Source of the DNA: Thermothielavioides terrestris NRRL 8126
Lineage: Eukaryota > Ascomycota > Sordariomycetes > Sordariales > Chaetomiaceae
Length of the DNA stretch: 64,000 nt
NCBI RefSeq assembly: GCF_000226115.1
Contig: NC_016457.1
Span: forward strand, 7,130,001 to 7,194,000
Direction: 5' to 3'
Position numbers and translations under genes: made by a program. The notes beneath the pieces were generated by a model, which ran no database searches, had not been told where the DNA came from, and saw only the letters and a program-made list of their open reading frames with translations. This document shows positions 1-12,991 of the stretch, piece by piece (the stretch's first letter is position 1; each line of letters starts with the position of its first letter).

Positions 1-3000
1 AATGCTATAAGTACTATCTATAACTATTTAGATTCGACTATTATATCTTTTCTTCTATAGCCTAAGACAAAGTACACTCTAGTGCACTATATATATAAGA
101 TTATAGAAGTATAGCCTATACTTGTTACTATAGCTTATAACAAGTTCCTAGAGTTAAAGAAGTCTTCGTTTACTAATAAGTCTACTACTTCTAGCAATAC
201 CAAGTCTAATAAGAAGCTCTCTAAATACGTTGATCGCTATAGCGACGACCGCTAGAACTACGACGATAACCACTATAACTAAGATCGCGATCAAAGTGGC
301 AAATACCGCCTAGATAACTACGATTTTAAGTATAACGATCAAGCCCGAGACCGAATATACTTTATTAATAACGCTAATTCAAAGACATTATCTAATTCGA
401 AAGCTAACGACGAAGCTAAGGCTAATCGTAAGTCATCCGTTTCTAATAGTATCGACAAGTTGGATATCGCCTATATAGCTTACAATTTAAAGCTAACCTA
501 TTATAAATGCTATTAGACATTTAACACAGTTCCCGCTACTAATATATATATCTACACCTATAGTAAGACAATCGTTCCTAAGAGCGTTCACCGCTATCGA
601 GCTAATTAGACTAACCTAGACCGTCGAACCTACAGATATTGCGATACCCTGTTTAATTCTTGGAACTAGCTCTTTAAACACTTGAAGGTCTATTCGGTAG
701 CTACTTCCAGCTCTATTAAGTGCTTAGAATAGGCAACCGTAGTTACCGACGATGTCTCTAAGGACGATATCCTATTCGCCGAAGGCTCTAGCCCTACAAT
801 GAACTTCGCTATTAACCTAGAAGTCTAGGAGGCCTCCGAAGTGGCCGACCTAGGTATCGATAGCCTATATAGCGCTTATATATACTTATATATCAAGGCC
901 TATGTTTAGCCCAACTACGAGGACCTAGAAGTTTACCTCGATCTAGGCGCTAGCTATTCGATTATCGATAAGACCTTCCTAAGTACCTTCGAACATTCGA
1001 TTAAACGCTATAATAGCCGAATTCATAGTATCGGAAAGACCTCGCTTACCTAGTAGGCGACCTTCGTCATTTACCTACTAGACGTTACCGCTACTAGCCT
1101 AGCCCTCCTCAAGTTTACTTGGTCTACCTAGGTAGTAGATAAGCTATCTACTAACCTCCTATTAGGAGCCGACTTCCTAGATCTATATTAGGCCTCTATC
1201 GATTATAGTATAAAGATCGCTAGCCTATATAGTATCTTAGGAGGATTCGATATACTATTCGCTATATATACCTAGATGTTCCCCTATATATATAAGGTCA
1301 AGACTATATACATTGTCACTTTATAGCCTAAGTAGGAAGTGTATATCGCTATAGAATATAAACCTCTCTCAATAGACTGGCTTATAATATTCAACGCTCG
1401 CTATCCTACTATATTAAACGCCGTTGTCAATGCTAAGACCCCTAAGGTAGTAGCTTTTAAGAACCTAACTAAGGGAGTTCTCATTATTCTAAAGCGCTAC
1501 CCTATTAGCTATATCAAGGATATTAACGATAGTGGTTATATCGCCTATTCCTAGGAGATAGCCTTTATAGCATTGACTATAGTGACCGCCTTGACTGCTA
1601 TATCGTCTACCGCTATAAGCTTTGGGTCAGTTTAGACTGTTATTCAGTATACTAACCTTAGTGTATTAGCCGCCTTCGATATATATAGCCTAGTTTATAC
1701 TATTCTAGGAGACTTAGTACAACTTATAAGCGATATTTCGTCTTAATCTCTAGTATCTTCTTAAAATCCGTTAGAGTCCTCGACGCCTTATAGCGACGTA
1801 GTATATTAGCTAACTACTTTATTCGAATCTAGACCTATATTATACTAATTAATGTACCTACTAAGCTAGCTAGCCTAGCCTATAGTGCGCTAATCGATCT
1901 AGGATCCTAGCATTGAAGGCTATATCAATGGGTATAATCTAAGCCCTAAGCCTATATACCTAGATTCTACTAATAGGTGTAATATACCTTCTACGCTAGA
2001 GGCTAATAGTTATATCAATAGGTATAATCCTAGCCTTGAATTGCCTATAGATAACTATAAGCCGATAGTGCTAGAGAAGTATTCGACTCTAGGCCTCAAG
2101 ATATCTACCGACTTACTAGAGATACTTACTTCAGAGGGCGTATACCTATATACCTAAGATTATAAGCTAGCTTAGCGATTTGTTAACATCGTTAAGCGTT
2201 ATCCCTACCTATAGAAGGATAAGGGCCAAATTATCTAGGACGAAGAGAATATAATATAAGTGCCTCTCGTAGAAGGCTAGTAATATCAGAAGATTCGTAC
2301 TCGCTAATACCCTCTAAGCGTTTACGATTACGAGGTTCTCGACGCCACTTTTGACGAACTATATCGATAAAAGCGCTTTGAATAGGCTACAAAGGCTACT
2401 CCTTTCGTATACCTAGTATTTGTCGTTTAGTATACCTCTTATAGTAAGATCAAGGGCTATATAGTCATCGATTTATATATTCTCAACAAGGTTATAGTAC
2501 TCGACAACTACCTTCTGCCTTTATAATCGGACATTATTGCGTATCTACAAGGTAAGAAGTTTATCACCGTGATCGATACTATATCCTTCTTTTACTAATT
2601 CGATATATATCCTCTATATCGTAACCGCTTCACTCTGATCAGCCCTTATAGATTGGAATAGCCGAAAGTATATCTAATAGGCTACTACAACACCTCTACG
2701 TATATCTAGCGCTTTATAGATTAGTTGCTTTGCCTTTACGCCTCTTTCGCCTATACATTTATCAACGACATCATTATCTTTAGCAACATTATAGATAAGT
2801 ACGCTAAGTACCTAGAAACTATCTTTAGCTTATTCGAGAAGAAGAATATCTCTATCGCGCTAGCTAAATTATATATCGTATACCCTAGCGTAGAGCTACT
2901 TAGTTTCTACGTCGATAGATTTGGACTAACTAATATAGAGCACTATATCGCCGCCTTTAGGAACCTTGCCTTTCTAAATAACCTAAAGGCTCTAGAGCAG

Positions 3001-4755
3001 TATATTAGCGTATTAGGCTTTCTACGCTATCTAATCCTATACTATATATAGCTCATCGAGCCTCTCTAGAACTGTAAGACTATATTGCTTACGAAAGGCC
3101 GAGCTACTGGCTAAGTATAAAATAGAAACCTCAACAAACGTGCCGCCTATTCCGCTAAGACCTTCTTCGAACCTACGCCTACTAAGAAAGCCTTTTTCGA
3201 AGCTATCTAGGATACTATCTATAAGCTAGATCCAATAATTTTAGTCTATTTCGACCCTGATAAGACCCTCTTCTTATAGATCGATAGCTACCTAGAGCGT
3301 AGCTTCGACATTATAGTGTTCTACCTTACTAATGGTTATAAGTAGAAGCCTAGGACTATTATCCTATTAACCTAGGTTCGGCCTATTATATTTCTAAGCC
3401 AGTGCCTTACTAAGGAGGAACTCTAGTATAGACCTTCTAAATAGGAGGTCGCCTACCTTGTTTAGGCAGTTAAAAAACTATATACTACGATTCACTTATC
3501 GTATAAGCCTATCGTCGTCTTTATAGATTACACTTCTATAAAAGGCATCGTCAACTAGACTATTTTAGATATATCGTCTATTGAGCAAGCTAATCGTAGG
3601 CTTATCAACGCCTCTATTTACCTTTTATAGTACAATTTAGAGATCTATTACCTTCTAGGCTACTTAAACCTGGTATCTAACGCGCTTAGCTATTTGAAAG
3701 CTCTATAGGATAATTTAAATTACGAGAATAGCTCTAATGACAACGACGTAGTCCTCGACAATATCTAGTTCGCCTTCGTGAAAGCGAAGCTAGATAACAA
3801 CCTTTACGCTCGCTTTATAGTTATATACTCTTATAACGCTAAGTACACCGCTATTATCAAAGATCTTACCGTTGAATCGGCTACTAAGGGCAATAGCAAG
3901 GTTTTCTCTTGGCCTAGTCTCCCGTTCATCCTTGTAGATAGCCTTCTCTATAATATTCGACCTAATGGATTACACTTACTCTATATACCTCACGATATAA
4001 TTTAGACTATCCTAGAAGCTACCTACAATAAGAAGCACTACTTTGGCACTAAGCGGATATTATACGACTTACGAGGTATATTGATAGCTTGTAAAACCTA
4101 TAACGTTAAAAAGTACATTAAACTATACCTAAAGTACCAAGTTAATATAATAGATCGTCGCCCTAAACTAGGCAACTATTAACCAATTCGACTATCCAAT
4201 ACCTTACTGATATATATTATCACTATCGATTTTATTCTAGGCCTACCGAAGGTCCTAGCTATTGGTTCGCCCTAGTAGCTCCTAAACTATAACCACTTCG
4301 ATAGCTTGCTTACAGTATTTTATAAGTTATTGAAGCGTACTCTCCTTATTCTAGGCAATTCTAGCTATTCAGCTTAGGAATAGAGGTATATTCTAATTCG
4401 TCAACTGCTTCTTAGCGACTAGGGTGTACCTACTACGATCATCTCTAACTACAATTACAAATTTACTTCCGACCTTTGGCAAGGCGTTTAGAAGGCTCTA
4501 GGCACCAAATTGCTAATAACAATATCCTACCACCTATAAGTGGACAGCCTTTCGGAGCGTAAGAACTAGACTATAGAAATCGTAATCTACTTCTATGTAT
4601 TTAAGCGCCCTAAAGGCAATTAGCTAGATATTATCGTGCCTCTACAATGGCACCTTAATAACGTTTATACTAAAGCCGTTAAATCCTCGCTTTATAAGTA
4701 GCTCTTTAGCTTCAAGCTTCCTAGACCTTTGGAAGCTCTTACCAACTAGGCTACC
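1..4755 (+). mobile_element. Element A, left part: RIP-decayed Ty3/Gypsy retrotransposon (5' end outside window)
   Basis: Internal region of an LTR retrotransposon on the plus strand, cut off at the left window edge, so its 5' LTR and most of gag are not seen. It is saturated with TA dinucleotides and in-frame TAG/TAA codons, as expected from RIP. Domain order is protease (about 937-970), reverse transcriptase (about 2460-3050), RNase H (about 3510-3710) and integrase (from about 3960), which is the Ty3/Gypsy order. The sequence stops inside the integrase at a CTACC (4751-4755) and resumes at 12992 after element B. Aligned to B's own integrase, the two halves of A join without loss apart from transition differences. 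Element A and element B are the same family. Confidence 0.9.
900..4755 (+). pseudogene. Broken pol of element A (protease, RT, RNase H, integrase N-part)
   Basis: Decayed polyprotein with many stops; the longest open pieces are only about 70-110 codons (for example 2725-3051 and 3778-4005). Recognisable remnants are a retropepsin-type D-x-G-A-S with following S-I-I-D near 940-970, a downstream L-L-L-G-A-D-F-L near 1160, an RT core ending in F-I-N-D-I-I-I-F-S near 2758-2787, an RNase H tail with N-R-R-L-I-N-A-S near 3595 and N-A-L-S near 3680, and integrase pieces including D-F-I-L-G-L-P near 4230. The aspartate pair expected at the RT active site reads N-D here. The integrase resumes at 12997. 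No functional product is possible. Confidence 0.85.
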
Positions 4756-5005
4756 TAATGTGGAGAAGTGCTATAGATGCGTAGAATAACAAAATGTCGA
4801 TTGATAATAGTGGTAGATCGAAGATCTAAGCGGCGGTGCGCTAAGAAATACGTGCCTATAGGGCAGAACACGTGTATGTACCTCGCTTGCCCAATCAGGC
4901 CTAGCGTTGCAAACTTTGCAACGTAGGGCGTAGGGCACCCTTATCTAATCTATATATATAGATATATAGGTTATATAACCCCCCTATTCCTCTTGCTTTA
5001 TATCA
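4756..5005 (-). repeat. 3' LTR of element B
   Basis: The 250-bp LTR reads TGATATA... to ...CACATTA on the minus strand; the expected terminal TCA reads TTA here, a RIP-type change. Its partner is 12742-12991 and the homologous LTR of element A is 13849-14099. The internal sequence just 5' to it on the minus strand (about 5006-5040) holds the G/T-rich stretch conserved upstream of A's LTR. Confidence 0.9.
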
Positions 5006-5299
5006 AGTCCAGGCCTATAGGAAAAAACGGCAATGCCCTTATTGCCTTGTTTATCTAGATCCTCCGTATTATCAAATACCCTTCAATCGAGCGCTATAAT
5101 ATAGGGCTAGAAGCGTAGTGCCGGATTGATCTAGATAGCGGTCAACTGACTTTTTCTATATTTGGTTGTTATCTATAGGAATAGGGTTCTTACGAGGCTA
5201 GCCGCGTTTATAGGCTGGTCGAGGTGCCTAATTAGGTATAGGAGGCTTATCGCGAGAGACTAGGCGATCTAGATGATTGCCTTTACGAACCTAGTATTC

Positions 5300-8200
5300 G
5301 TTGATTAGGCGCTATATATAGCGTAGCTTGTATATAGTCTTCTAGACGCTCTCTTCTCGGCTATAGCCGATCTATTTGATTAGGTATTTAAGGCCTTTAT
5401 GTATAACCTTGTAGTTAAAGATTACGTCAACCTTATATTTATCGTCCGATTCGTTGTTATTAGAGGAGCGGTCCAATTGAGAGTTAACAATTAGGCTAGG
5501 AGGTGGCGTATTATAGTCGAAAGGATCGTCTTCCTAAGGAGCTAGGCGAAGGTGAGCGATAGAGATAACTAGATAGATATCTATATTAGCTAGGAGATCT
5601 AATTTATACGTTAGATGGCCAATGTAGCGCTTAATTAGAAAAGGTCTAGCGCGCTACTACGAGTACTTCTAGGACGGGTTGCCTAGGAGATAGTAACTAT
5701 AGTATAGGTATAAATAAACCTTGTTGTCTATATTGAACTCAATGTCGTAGTATTTACTATTGTAATAGCGTTTAGTATACACTATTGCAAAGTCTATACT
5801 TAATTAAGTATCTTAGTGTAGAGTATTTTATAAAGCTAGGATAGTAGCTAGCTTAGTAGTAGCCTAGTTAGTAAGAGCTTCCAACGGTCTAGGAAGCTTA
5901 AAGCCAAAGAGCTACTTATAAGGTGAGGATTTGACGGCTTTAGTATAAGCGTTATTAAGATACTATTGTAGAGGTACAATAATATCTAGCCAATTGCCTT
6001 TAAAGCGCTTAAATATATAGAAGCGAATCGCGATTTCTATAGTCTAGTTCTTACGTTTAGAAAGGCTGTCCGCTTATAGATAGTAGGACGTCGTTATTAG
6101 CAACTTAGTGCCTAGAGCCTTCTAGACGCCTTGCTAAAGGTCAGAAGTAAACTTGTAATTATAGTCGAAGATGATTACAGTAGGTATGCCCTAGTCGCTA
6201 AGAAGTAGTTGGCGAATCAGAATATACCCCTATTCCTAGGCCGAATAGCTAGAATTGCCTAGAATAAGGAGGGTATACTTTGATAACTTATAAAATATTA
6301 TAAGTAAGCTATTGAAGTAGTCGTAGTTCAGGAGCTGCTAGGGCGAACTAGTAGCTAGGACCTTCGGTAGGCCTAGAATAAAATCGATAGCGATGACGTA
6401 TATTAGCAAGGTATCGAATAGTCGAATTAGTTGATAGTTGCCTAGTTTAGAGCGACGATCCGTTGCATTGACTTGGTACTTTGGGTATAGTTTAATATAC
6501 TTCTTAACGTTGTAGGTTTTATAGGCTATTGACATACTTTATAAGTTATATAATATCCGCTTAGTGCCAAAGTAGTGCTTTTTATTATAGATAGCTTCTA
6601 AGATAGTTTAAATTATTTTATAAAGTATATAGAGCGAGTATAATCCATTAGGTCGAATGTTATAGAGAAGGCTATCTATAAAGATGAATAGGAGGCTAGG
6701 CTAAAAGAAAACTTTACTATTGCCCTTAGTAGCCAATTCGACATTAAGATCTTTGATAATAGTGGTATATATAGCGTTATAAGAGTATATAGCTACGAAA
6801 CGAGCTTGGAGGTTGTTATCCAATTTCGTTTCTACGAAGGTGAACTAGATGTTGTTGAGGACTACGTCGTTGTTATCGGAGCTATTCTCGTAGTTCGGAT
6901 TATCCTATAGAGCTTTTAAATAGCTAAGTGTATTAGGTACTAGGTTTAGGTGGCCTAGAAGGTGATAGATCTCTAAGTTGTACTATAAAAGGTAAATAGA
7001 GGAGTTGATAAGCCTATAATTAGCTTACTTAGTAGACAATATATCTAAAATAGTCTGGTTGACAATGCCTTTTATAGAGGTATGATCTATAAGGACGACA
7101 ACCGGCTTATACGACAAGTGAATCATAGTATATAGTTTCTTAACTACCTAAATAAGGTAGACGACCTTTTGTTTAGAAGGTCTATACCGGAGTTCCTCCT
7201 TAGTAAGGCATTAGCTTAGGAATATAATAGGCCGAACTTAAGTCGATAGGATGATAGTTCTAAGCTTCTATTTATAGCTATTAGCAAGGTAGAACACTAT
7301 AACGCTAAAGCTATACTCTAGGTATCCGTCGATCTATAGGAAAAGGGTTTTATTAGGATTAAAATGGACTAAAATAGTTGGGTCCAGCTTATAGATAGCG
7401 TCCTAAACAGCTTCGAAGGAGGCTTTTTCGGCTAGTGTAGGTTCGAAGGAAGTCTTAACGCAATAGGCGGTGCACTTGCTAAGGTTACTATATTGTACTT
7501 GGCTAGTGGCTCGGCCTTTTATAAGTAGTATAGTCTTACGGTTCTAGAGAGGCTCGATAAGCTATACGTAGTACAGGATTAGATGGTGTAGAAATCCTAA
7601 TACGCCAATATACTGCTCTAGAGCCTTTAAATTGTTTAGAAAGGCGAGGTTCCGAAAGGTGGCTATATAGTACTTAGTGTTAGTCAATCTAAATCTATCG
7701 ATATAGAAACTAAGAAGCTCTATACTAGGGTATACGATATAAGATTTAGCTAGTACAATAGAGATATTCTTCTTCTTAAATAGACTGAAGACGGTCTCTA
7801 AGTGCTTGGCGTATTCTTTAGCTATATCGCTAAAGATAATAATATCGTTGATAAATGCTTAGGCGAAAGAGGTATAAGGGCGAAGCAACTGATCTATAAA
7901 GCGCTAGATATATATAGGAGTATTACAGTAGCCTATAAGGTATACTTTTAGCTATTCTAATCTATAAGGGCTAATTAGGGTAAAGCGATTATAATATAGA
8001 GGATAGATATTAAATTGGTAGAAGAAGGACGTAGTATCGATCATAGTAATAAACTTTTTGCCTTATAGGTATATAATAATGTCCAATTGGAGTAGTAGAG
8101 GGTAGTTGTTAGGTATTGTAACCTTGTTGAGAGTATATAAATCGATGACAATATAGCCTTTGATCTTACTATAAGAGGTACGTTAAACGACAAATACTAG

Positions 8201-9750
8201 GTATACGAAAGGAGTGGCCTTTGTGGCCTATTCGAAGCGCTTTTACTAGTATAGTTCGTCGAAGGTGGCGTTAAGAACTTTGTAATCGTGTACGCTTAGA
8301 GGGTATTGGCGGGTATAGATCTTCTGATATTGCTAGCGTTCTATAAGAGGCATTTATATTATATTCTCTTCGTTTTAAACGATCTAGCCCTTATCCTTCT
8401 ATAGGCGAGGATAACGCTTAACGATGTTAATAAATCGTTGTACTAGCTTACAATCTTAGGTATATACGTATATACCCTTTGAAGTAAGTATCTCTAGTAA
8501 GTCGGTAGGTATCTTAAGGCCTAGAGTCGAATGCTTCTCTAGTACTACTGGCTTATAGTTATCTATAGGCAATTTAAGGCTAGGATTATACCTATTGGTA
8601 TAACTATTAGCCTTTAGCGTAGGAGGTGTATTGCGCTTATTGGTAGAATCTAGGTATATAGGCTTAGAGCTTAGATTATACCTATTGGTATAGCCTTCAA
8701 TACTAGGATCCTAGATTGATTAGCGTAATGTAGACTAGGCTAGCTAGCCTAGTAGGTATACCAATTGGTATAATATAGATCTAGATTCGGATAAAGTAGT
8801 TAGCTAATATATTATATCGCTATAAGGCGTTAAGGACTCTAGTAGATCTTAAGAAGATACTAGAGATTAAGATGAAATATCGTTTATAAGTTGTACTAAG
8901 TCTCCTAGAATAGCGTGAACTAGGCTATATATATCGAAGGCAGCTAATATACTAGGGTTGGTATACTAAATGGCGGTCTAAACTAAACTAGAGCTTATAG
9001 TAGTAGACGATATAGTAGTTAAAGCGGTTACTATAGTCAATGCTATAAAGGCTGTCTCCTAGGAATAGGCGATATAACTACTATCGTTAATATCTTTAAT
9101 TTAGCCAATGGGGTAGCGCTTTAGAATAGTAAGAACTCCCTTAGTTAGGTTCTTAAGAGCTACTACCTTAGAGGTCTTAACGTTGACAATAGCATTTAGT
9201 ATAGTAGAATAGCGAGCGTTGAACATTATAGACCAACCTATTAGGAGAGGTTTATATTCTATAGCAACGAACGCTTCTTATTTAGGCTATAAGGTAACAA
9301 TATATATAGTCTTGACCTTATATATATAGAGAAATGTCTAGGTATATATAGCGAATGGTATATCGAATCTTCTTAGGATACTATATAAGTTAGCAATCTT
9401 TATACTATAATCGATAGAGGTCTAATATAGATCTAGGAAGTTAGCTCCTAATAGGAGGTTGGCGAATAGCTTATCTACTACCTAGGTAGACTAAGTAAAC
9501 TTAAGGAGGGTTAGGCTAATAGCAGTGATACTTAGTAGGTAAATGACGAAGGTTGCCTATTAGGTAGGCGAGGTCTTTCTAATGCTACAAATTTGGCTAT
9601 TATAGTGTTTAATCGAGTGTTCGAGGGTACTTAAGAAGGTTTTGTCAATGATTAAACGGCTAGTACCTAGATCAAGGTAAACTTCTAAGTCTTTATAGCT
9701 AGGCTAAATATAGGCCTTGATATACAAGTAGGTGTAGGCGCTATATAGGC
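5300..9750 (-). pseudogene. Broken pol of element B
   Basis: Minus-strand remnants parallel those in element A: protease D-L-G-T-S near 9690-9670, RT core with F-I-N-D-I-I-I-F-S at about 7830-7856, RNase H near 7100-6900, integrase from about 6650 down to 5550 (the longest open piece, 6338-6535, contains D-F-I-L-G-L-P), and a chromodomain-like tail near 5460-5300. Stops interrupt every domain. Comparison with element A shows the same residues at many decayed sites, but with independent transitions as well. Confidence 0.85.
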
Positions 9751-12741
9751 TGTCGATACTTAGGTTGGCCGTTTCGGGGGCCTCTTATACCTCTAAGTCG
9801 ATGGCGAAGTCTATAGCTAGACTAGAGCCTTTGGCAAGTAGGATATCGTCCTCCGAAGCGTTATTAGCAATAGCGATTATATACTCTAAGCACTTGATAG
9901 TACTAGAAGCGGCTACTAAATAGGTTTTTAGGTACTTAAAAAGCTAGTTCTACAAATTATATAGGGTATTATAGTATCTGTAGGTTCGACGGCTTAGGTT
10001 GGCTTAATTAGCTCGATAGCGGCAAACGCTTTTAGGAACAATTGTCTTACTATAAGCGCGGATATATATATTGGTAGTAGGAACTATGTTGAATGTCTAA
10101 TAACACTTGTAATAGGTCAGCTTTGAATTATAAACTATATAGGCAATATCCGATTTGTCGATGCCATTGGAAATAGATGACTTATAATCAGCCTTAGCTT
10201 CGTTATTAGCTTCTAAATCGGATAACGTCTTTAAATTAGTATTGTCAATAAGGTGTATATAGTCTTAGGCTCGATCGTTATACTTAGGATTACGGTTATC
10301 CAAATAGTGCTTGCCACCTTGGTCGTGATCTCGGTTATAGTGGTTATCGTCGTAGTTCTAGCGGTCGTTACTATAGCGATCGGCGTATCTAGAGAGCTTT
10401 TTATTAGACTTGGTATTACTAGAAATAGTAGACTTATTAGTAAGCAAAGACTTCTTCAACTCTAGGAACTTATTATAAGCTATAGTAATAAGTGTAGGCT
10501 ATACTTCTATAATCTTATATATATAGCGTACTAGAGTATACTTTATCTTAGGCTATAGAAAAAAAAATATAATAGTCGAGTCCAAACGGTTGTAAATAGT
10601 GCCTATAGCGTTATACTAGTTTGAATTGTTATAATTGATTTAGCCTATTATATATATAAAATGTAACTTCTTTTAGAAGAAGTTCATTAAAGCGTTAGGG
10701 TTCTCTATAATATGCCTAATAATTAACTATCCTCGGTTGAACTTGTTGATAGCTATTTAACGATCTATTATAAAACGCTCTACTAATTGATTAAAGACTA
10801 TATAAAGACCTACTTAATACTACTATAAACGCTCCTATATAGTAACTTCGCTATTCTACTAGAGGAGAGCTTGGTTAGTAAGAACTATAGATAGAAGGTA
10901 TAAGATTTACTAGGCTATATCGTAGCTAATGTCTAAGTCCTCTAGAAAAGTTGATAAACGCTAGATAAAGCAATGGATATTAGTAAAAATCACGTTCTTA
11001 CTATCTATAACGATGCCTATATCGTCTAGGTCCTCGTAGTTAGGATTGAAAGTACCAATATTATCGTACTTAATCTTGAAGATAGAGATAGATTAGCTGC
11101 CTCTAGTACTTATAGTATTATAAGAGTGCTCTTAGTAGCTATAGTTTAAAGGAGGCAAGAAAGGTGGGTAGTTGTTGTTTAGGCAGCTATTTAGACAGCG
11201 CCCTTTATCACTATTGTCTAGGTCGCTTAGGTCGTTTAGATTATAGCCGCTAGCGCTAGGGGGCCGCCTAAGAAGTGATATAGCCTAGCGTTAGCTACCC
11301 TAAGGCGGCCCACCTTAAGGAGGGTCGCTTAAAGGCGACTTAGCCTAGTGCTAGCCGCCTAGGCGCGAATTGTTAGGGTATATAATATAGGCCTAGTATA
11401 CTAGCGGTGTGCCTATAGCTAGGTTATAAGCTATATTGATGTCGACGCCCTCTAAGGGAATAGGAAAGGCGGTTTATATACGAAGTTGAGTAGGCTAGAC
11501 TAGGGGAGGTGCGTAGAGGCTCTCTATTAGAGAGGCTACCGTTGCTACTAAGTAGCGGCTCTAAATCGAAGGGGTATATAGCTATAGCTTTGTAGTCGAT
11601 ATAAGAGTAGCTAGTAGAGGCTCTTTAGCTAGCCTAAGATTAGTTGATAGGTTCTTAGTAGTTAACTAAGTAATAGCATTATCGATTTTGCTTAGCTAAT
11701 TATCTATATTATATATATACTATATAAGGAGCTTTTCTTAATACTAGACCTATTAGACGACTTTGCTAGTTTAAATAGTAGCTACTTAAAGTTGACCTAT
11801 AACCTTTAGTAGGTCTTTAAAGTAGTTGTAAAAGTTCGTTAACCTATTAAGTATAGGTCGAATCTCAGTAACGTTAGCCTAAAGTTGATTAACTATAGTA
11901 ATAGTGCTCTTAAGTAAAGTGGTATATTCGTCGATAATCTAGCTAAGCTACTTAACAAAAGGCCAATTAGTATTGACCTTGATATATTCTAGGAGGTTCA
12001 GAATATCTTTCGCTTCCTTAGGATTGCTCTAAGTATCTTCGAAGGATAGCTTATCGCCTAGTTGAGTATTATTAGGATCATCCTCTTAGTTGGCGACGAT
12101 GTAGCGATAAGTATATTCCTAGGAAGTAGGCAGCTCTAGAGCTAGAGGAATAAAACCCTTATATAGGGTGTATAACGTCTCTTTAATCTTCTTAGATATA
12201 GCGGTATTGTACTTAGAGAGTTGCTTAGCTAGCGAGGAGGTGTAAGAACGAGTGTTATAGCTATAATTGGCTATCTTGCCTATTGCCTTAGTTTAAACTA
12301 TAGAAGTTAGGTCGAATAGGTATATTATTAATATATTGATAGTTAACGAAGGCCTAATGAAAGGTTCGTCGTTGGGCTAGAGAAAAGGGCGTTCTAATCG
12401 CTATTGGCCGTCGCTATTGCGTAAGAAGAACTAGATAGTTGATTGGCCATTGCTGTTAGCGATATTGTTGGCGATCGCTATTGCGTAGACTGATTGATCG
12501 ATAGCTAAAGATCGTAATCGCTGTCGGTAGAACCGCTATACGATCGAGGCTCTTCGATTGAACCGTCGTTCGAAGGTAGGATTAGGTGCTTCTAACGTTG
12601 TCGACCTCGTTAAGTCGCTATACGAAGAAAGCGGGGGTTCAATTGGCTATTGCTATCGGTAAAGCCGCTATATAGGCTAGTCGATTGATAACGAAAGAAG
12701 AAAATGATTAGGTCAATGATCTTATAGTCGTAGCTATCACT
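9751..12741 (-). pseudogene. Presumed gag and leader region of element B
   Basis: About 3 kb lies between the protease and the 5' LTR on the minus strand, where gag belongs. A Y-Y-K-C-Y piece near 10,110 matches one in element A near 500 and may be what is left of a Cys-containing nucleic-acid-binding motif. Otherwise no domain was recognised. Frames are full of stops. The call rests on position within a structurally complete element. Confidence 0.6.
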
Positions 12742-12991
12742 TAATATAGAGAAGTGCTATAGATATATAGAATAATAAGATGTCGATTGATGATGGTGGT
12801 AGATCGAAGATCTAGGCGGCGGTGTGCTAAGAAATATATGCCTATAGGGCAGAACATATGTGCGTACCCTGCCTGCCCGATCGGGCCTAGCGTTGTAAAC
12901 TCTGCAACGTAGGGCGTGGGGTACCCTTATCTAATCTATGTATATAGATATATAGGTTATATGACCCCGCTATTCCTCTTGCCCTATATCA
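12742..12991 (-). repeat. 5' LTR of element B
   Basis: 250 bp, the same length as the partner at 4756-5005. It ends at ...CCCTATATCA on the plus strand and is followed directly by CTACC (12992-12996), which completes the target duplication. Differences from its partner are almost all C/T or G/A. Confidence 0.9.

Larger units (their letters stand above)
4756..12991 (-). mobile_element. Element B: complete but RIP-dead Ty3/Gypsy chromovirus nested in element A
   Basis: An 8236-bp element on the minus strand bounded by two 250-bp LTRs (4756-5005 and 12742-12991) and by a perfect 5-bp target duplication CTACC (4751-4755 and 12992-12996). Read on the minus strand, the order is 5' LTR, presumed gag, protease, RT, RNase H, integrase, chromodomain-like tail, purine-rich stretch, 3' LTR. 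It interrupts the integrase of element A. All reading frames carry many stops. The two LTRs have equal length and differ mainly by transitions, so the divergence after insertion is mostly RIP-type. B must be younger than A. Confidence 0.92.

Noticed and set aside
1339..4005. Short open frames in the AT-rich block (71-108 codons) as separate genes
   Set aside because: They are stop-free remnants of the decayed pol gene of element A, in register with its domains. The same applies to 6338-6535 in B; 10253-10465 is an antisense chance frame within B.
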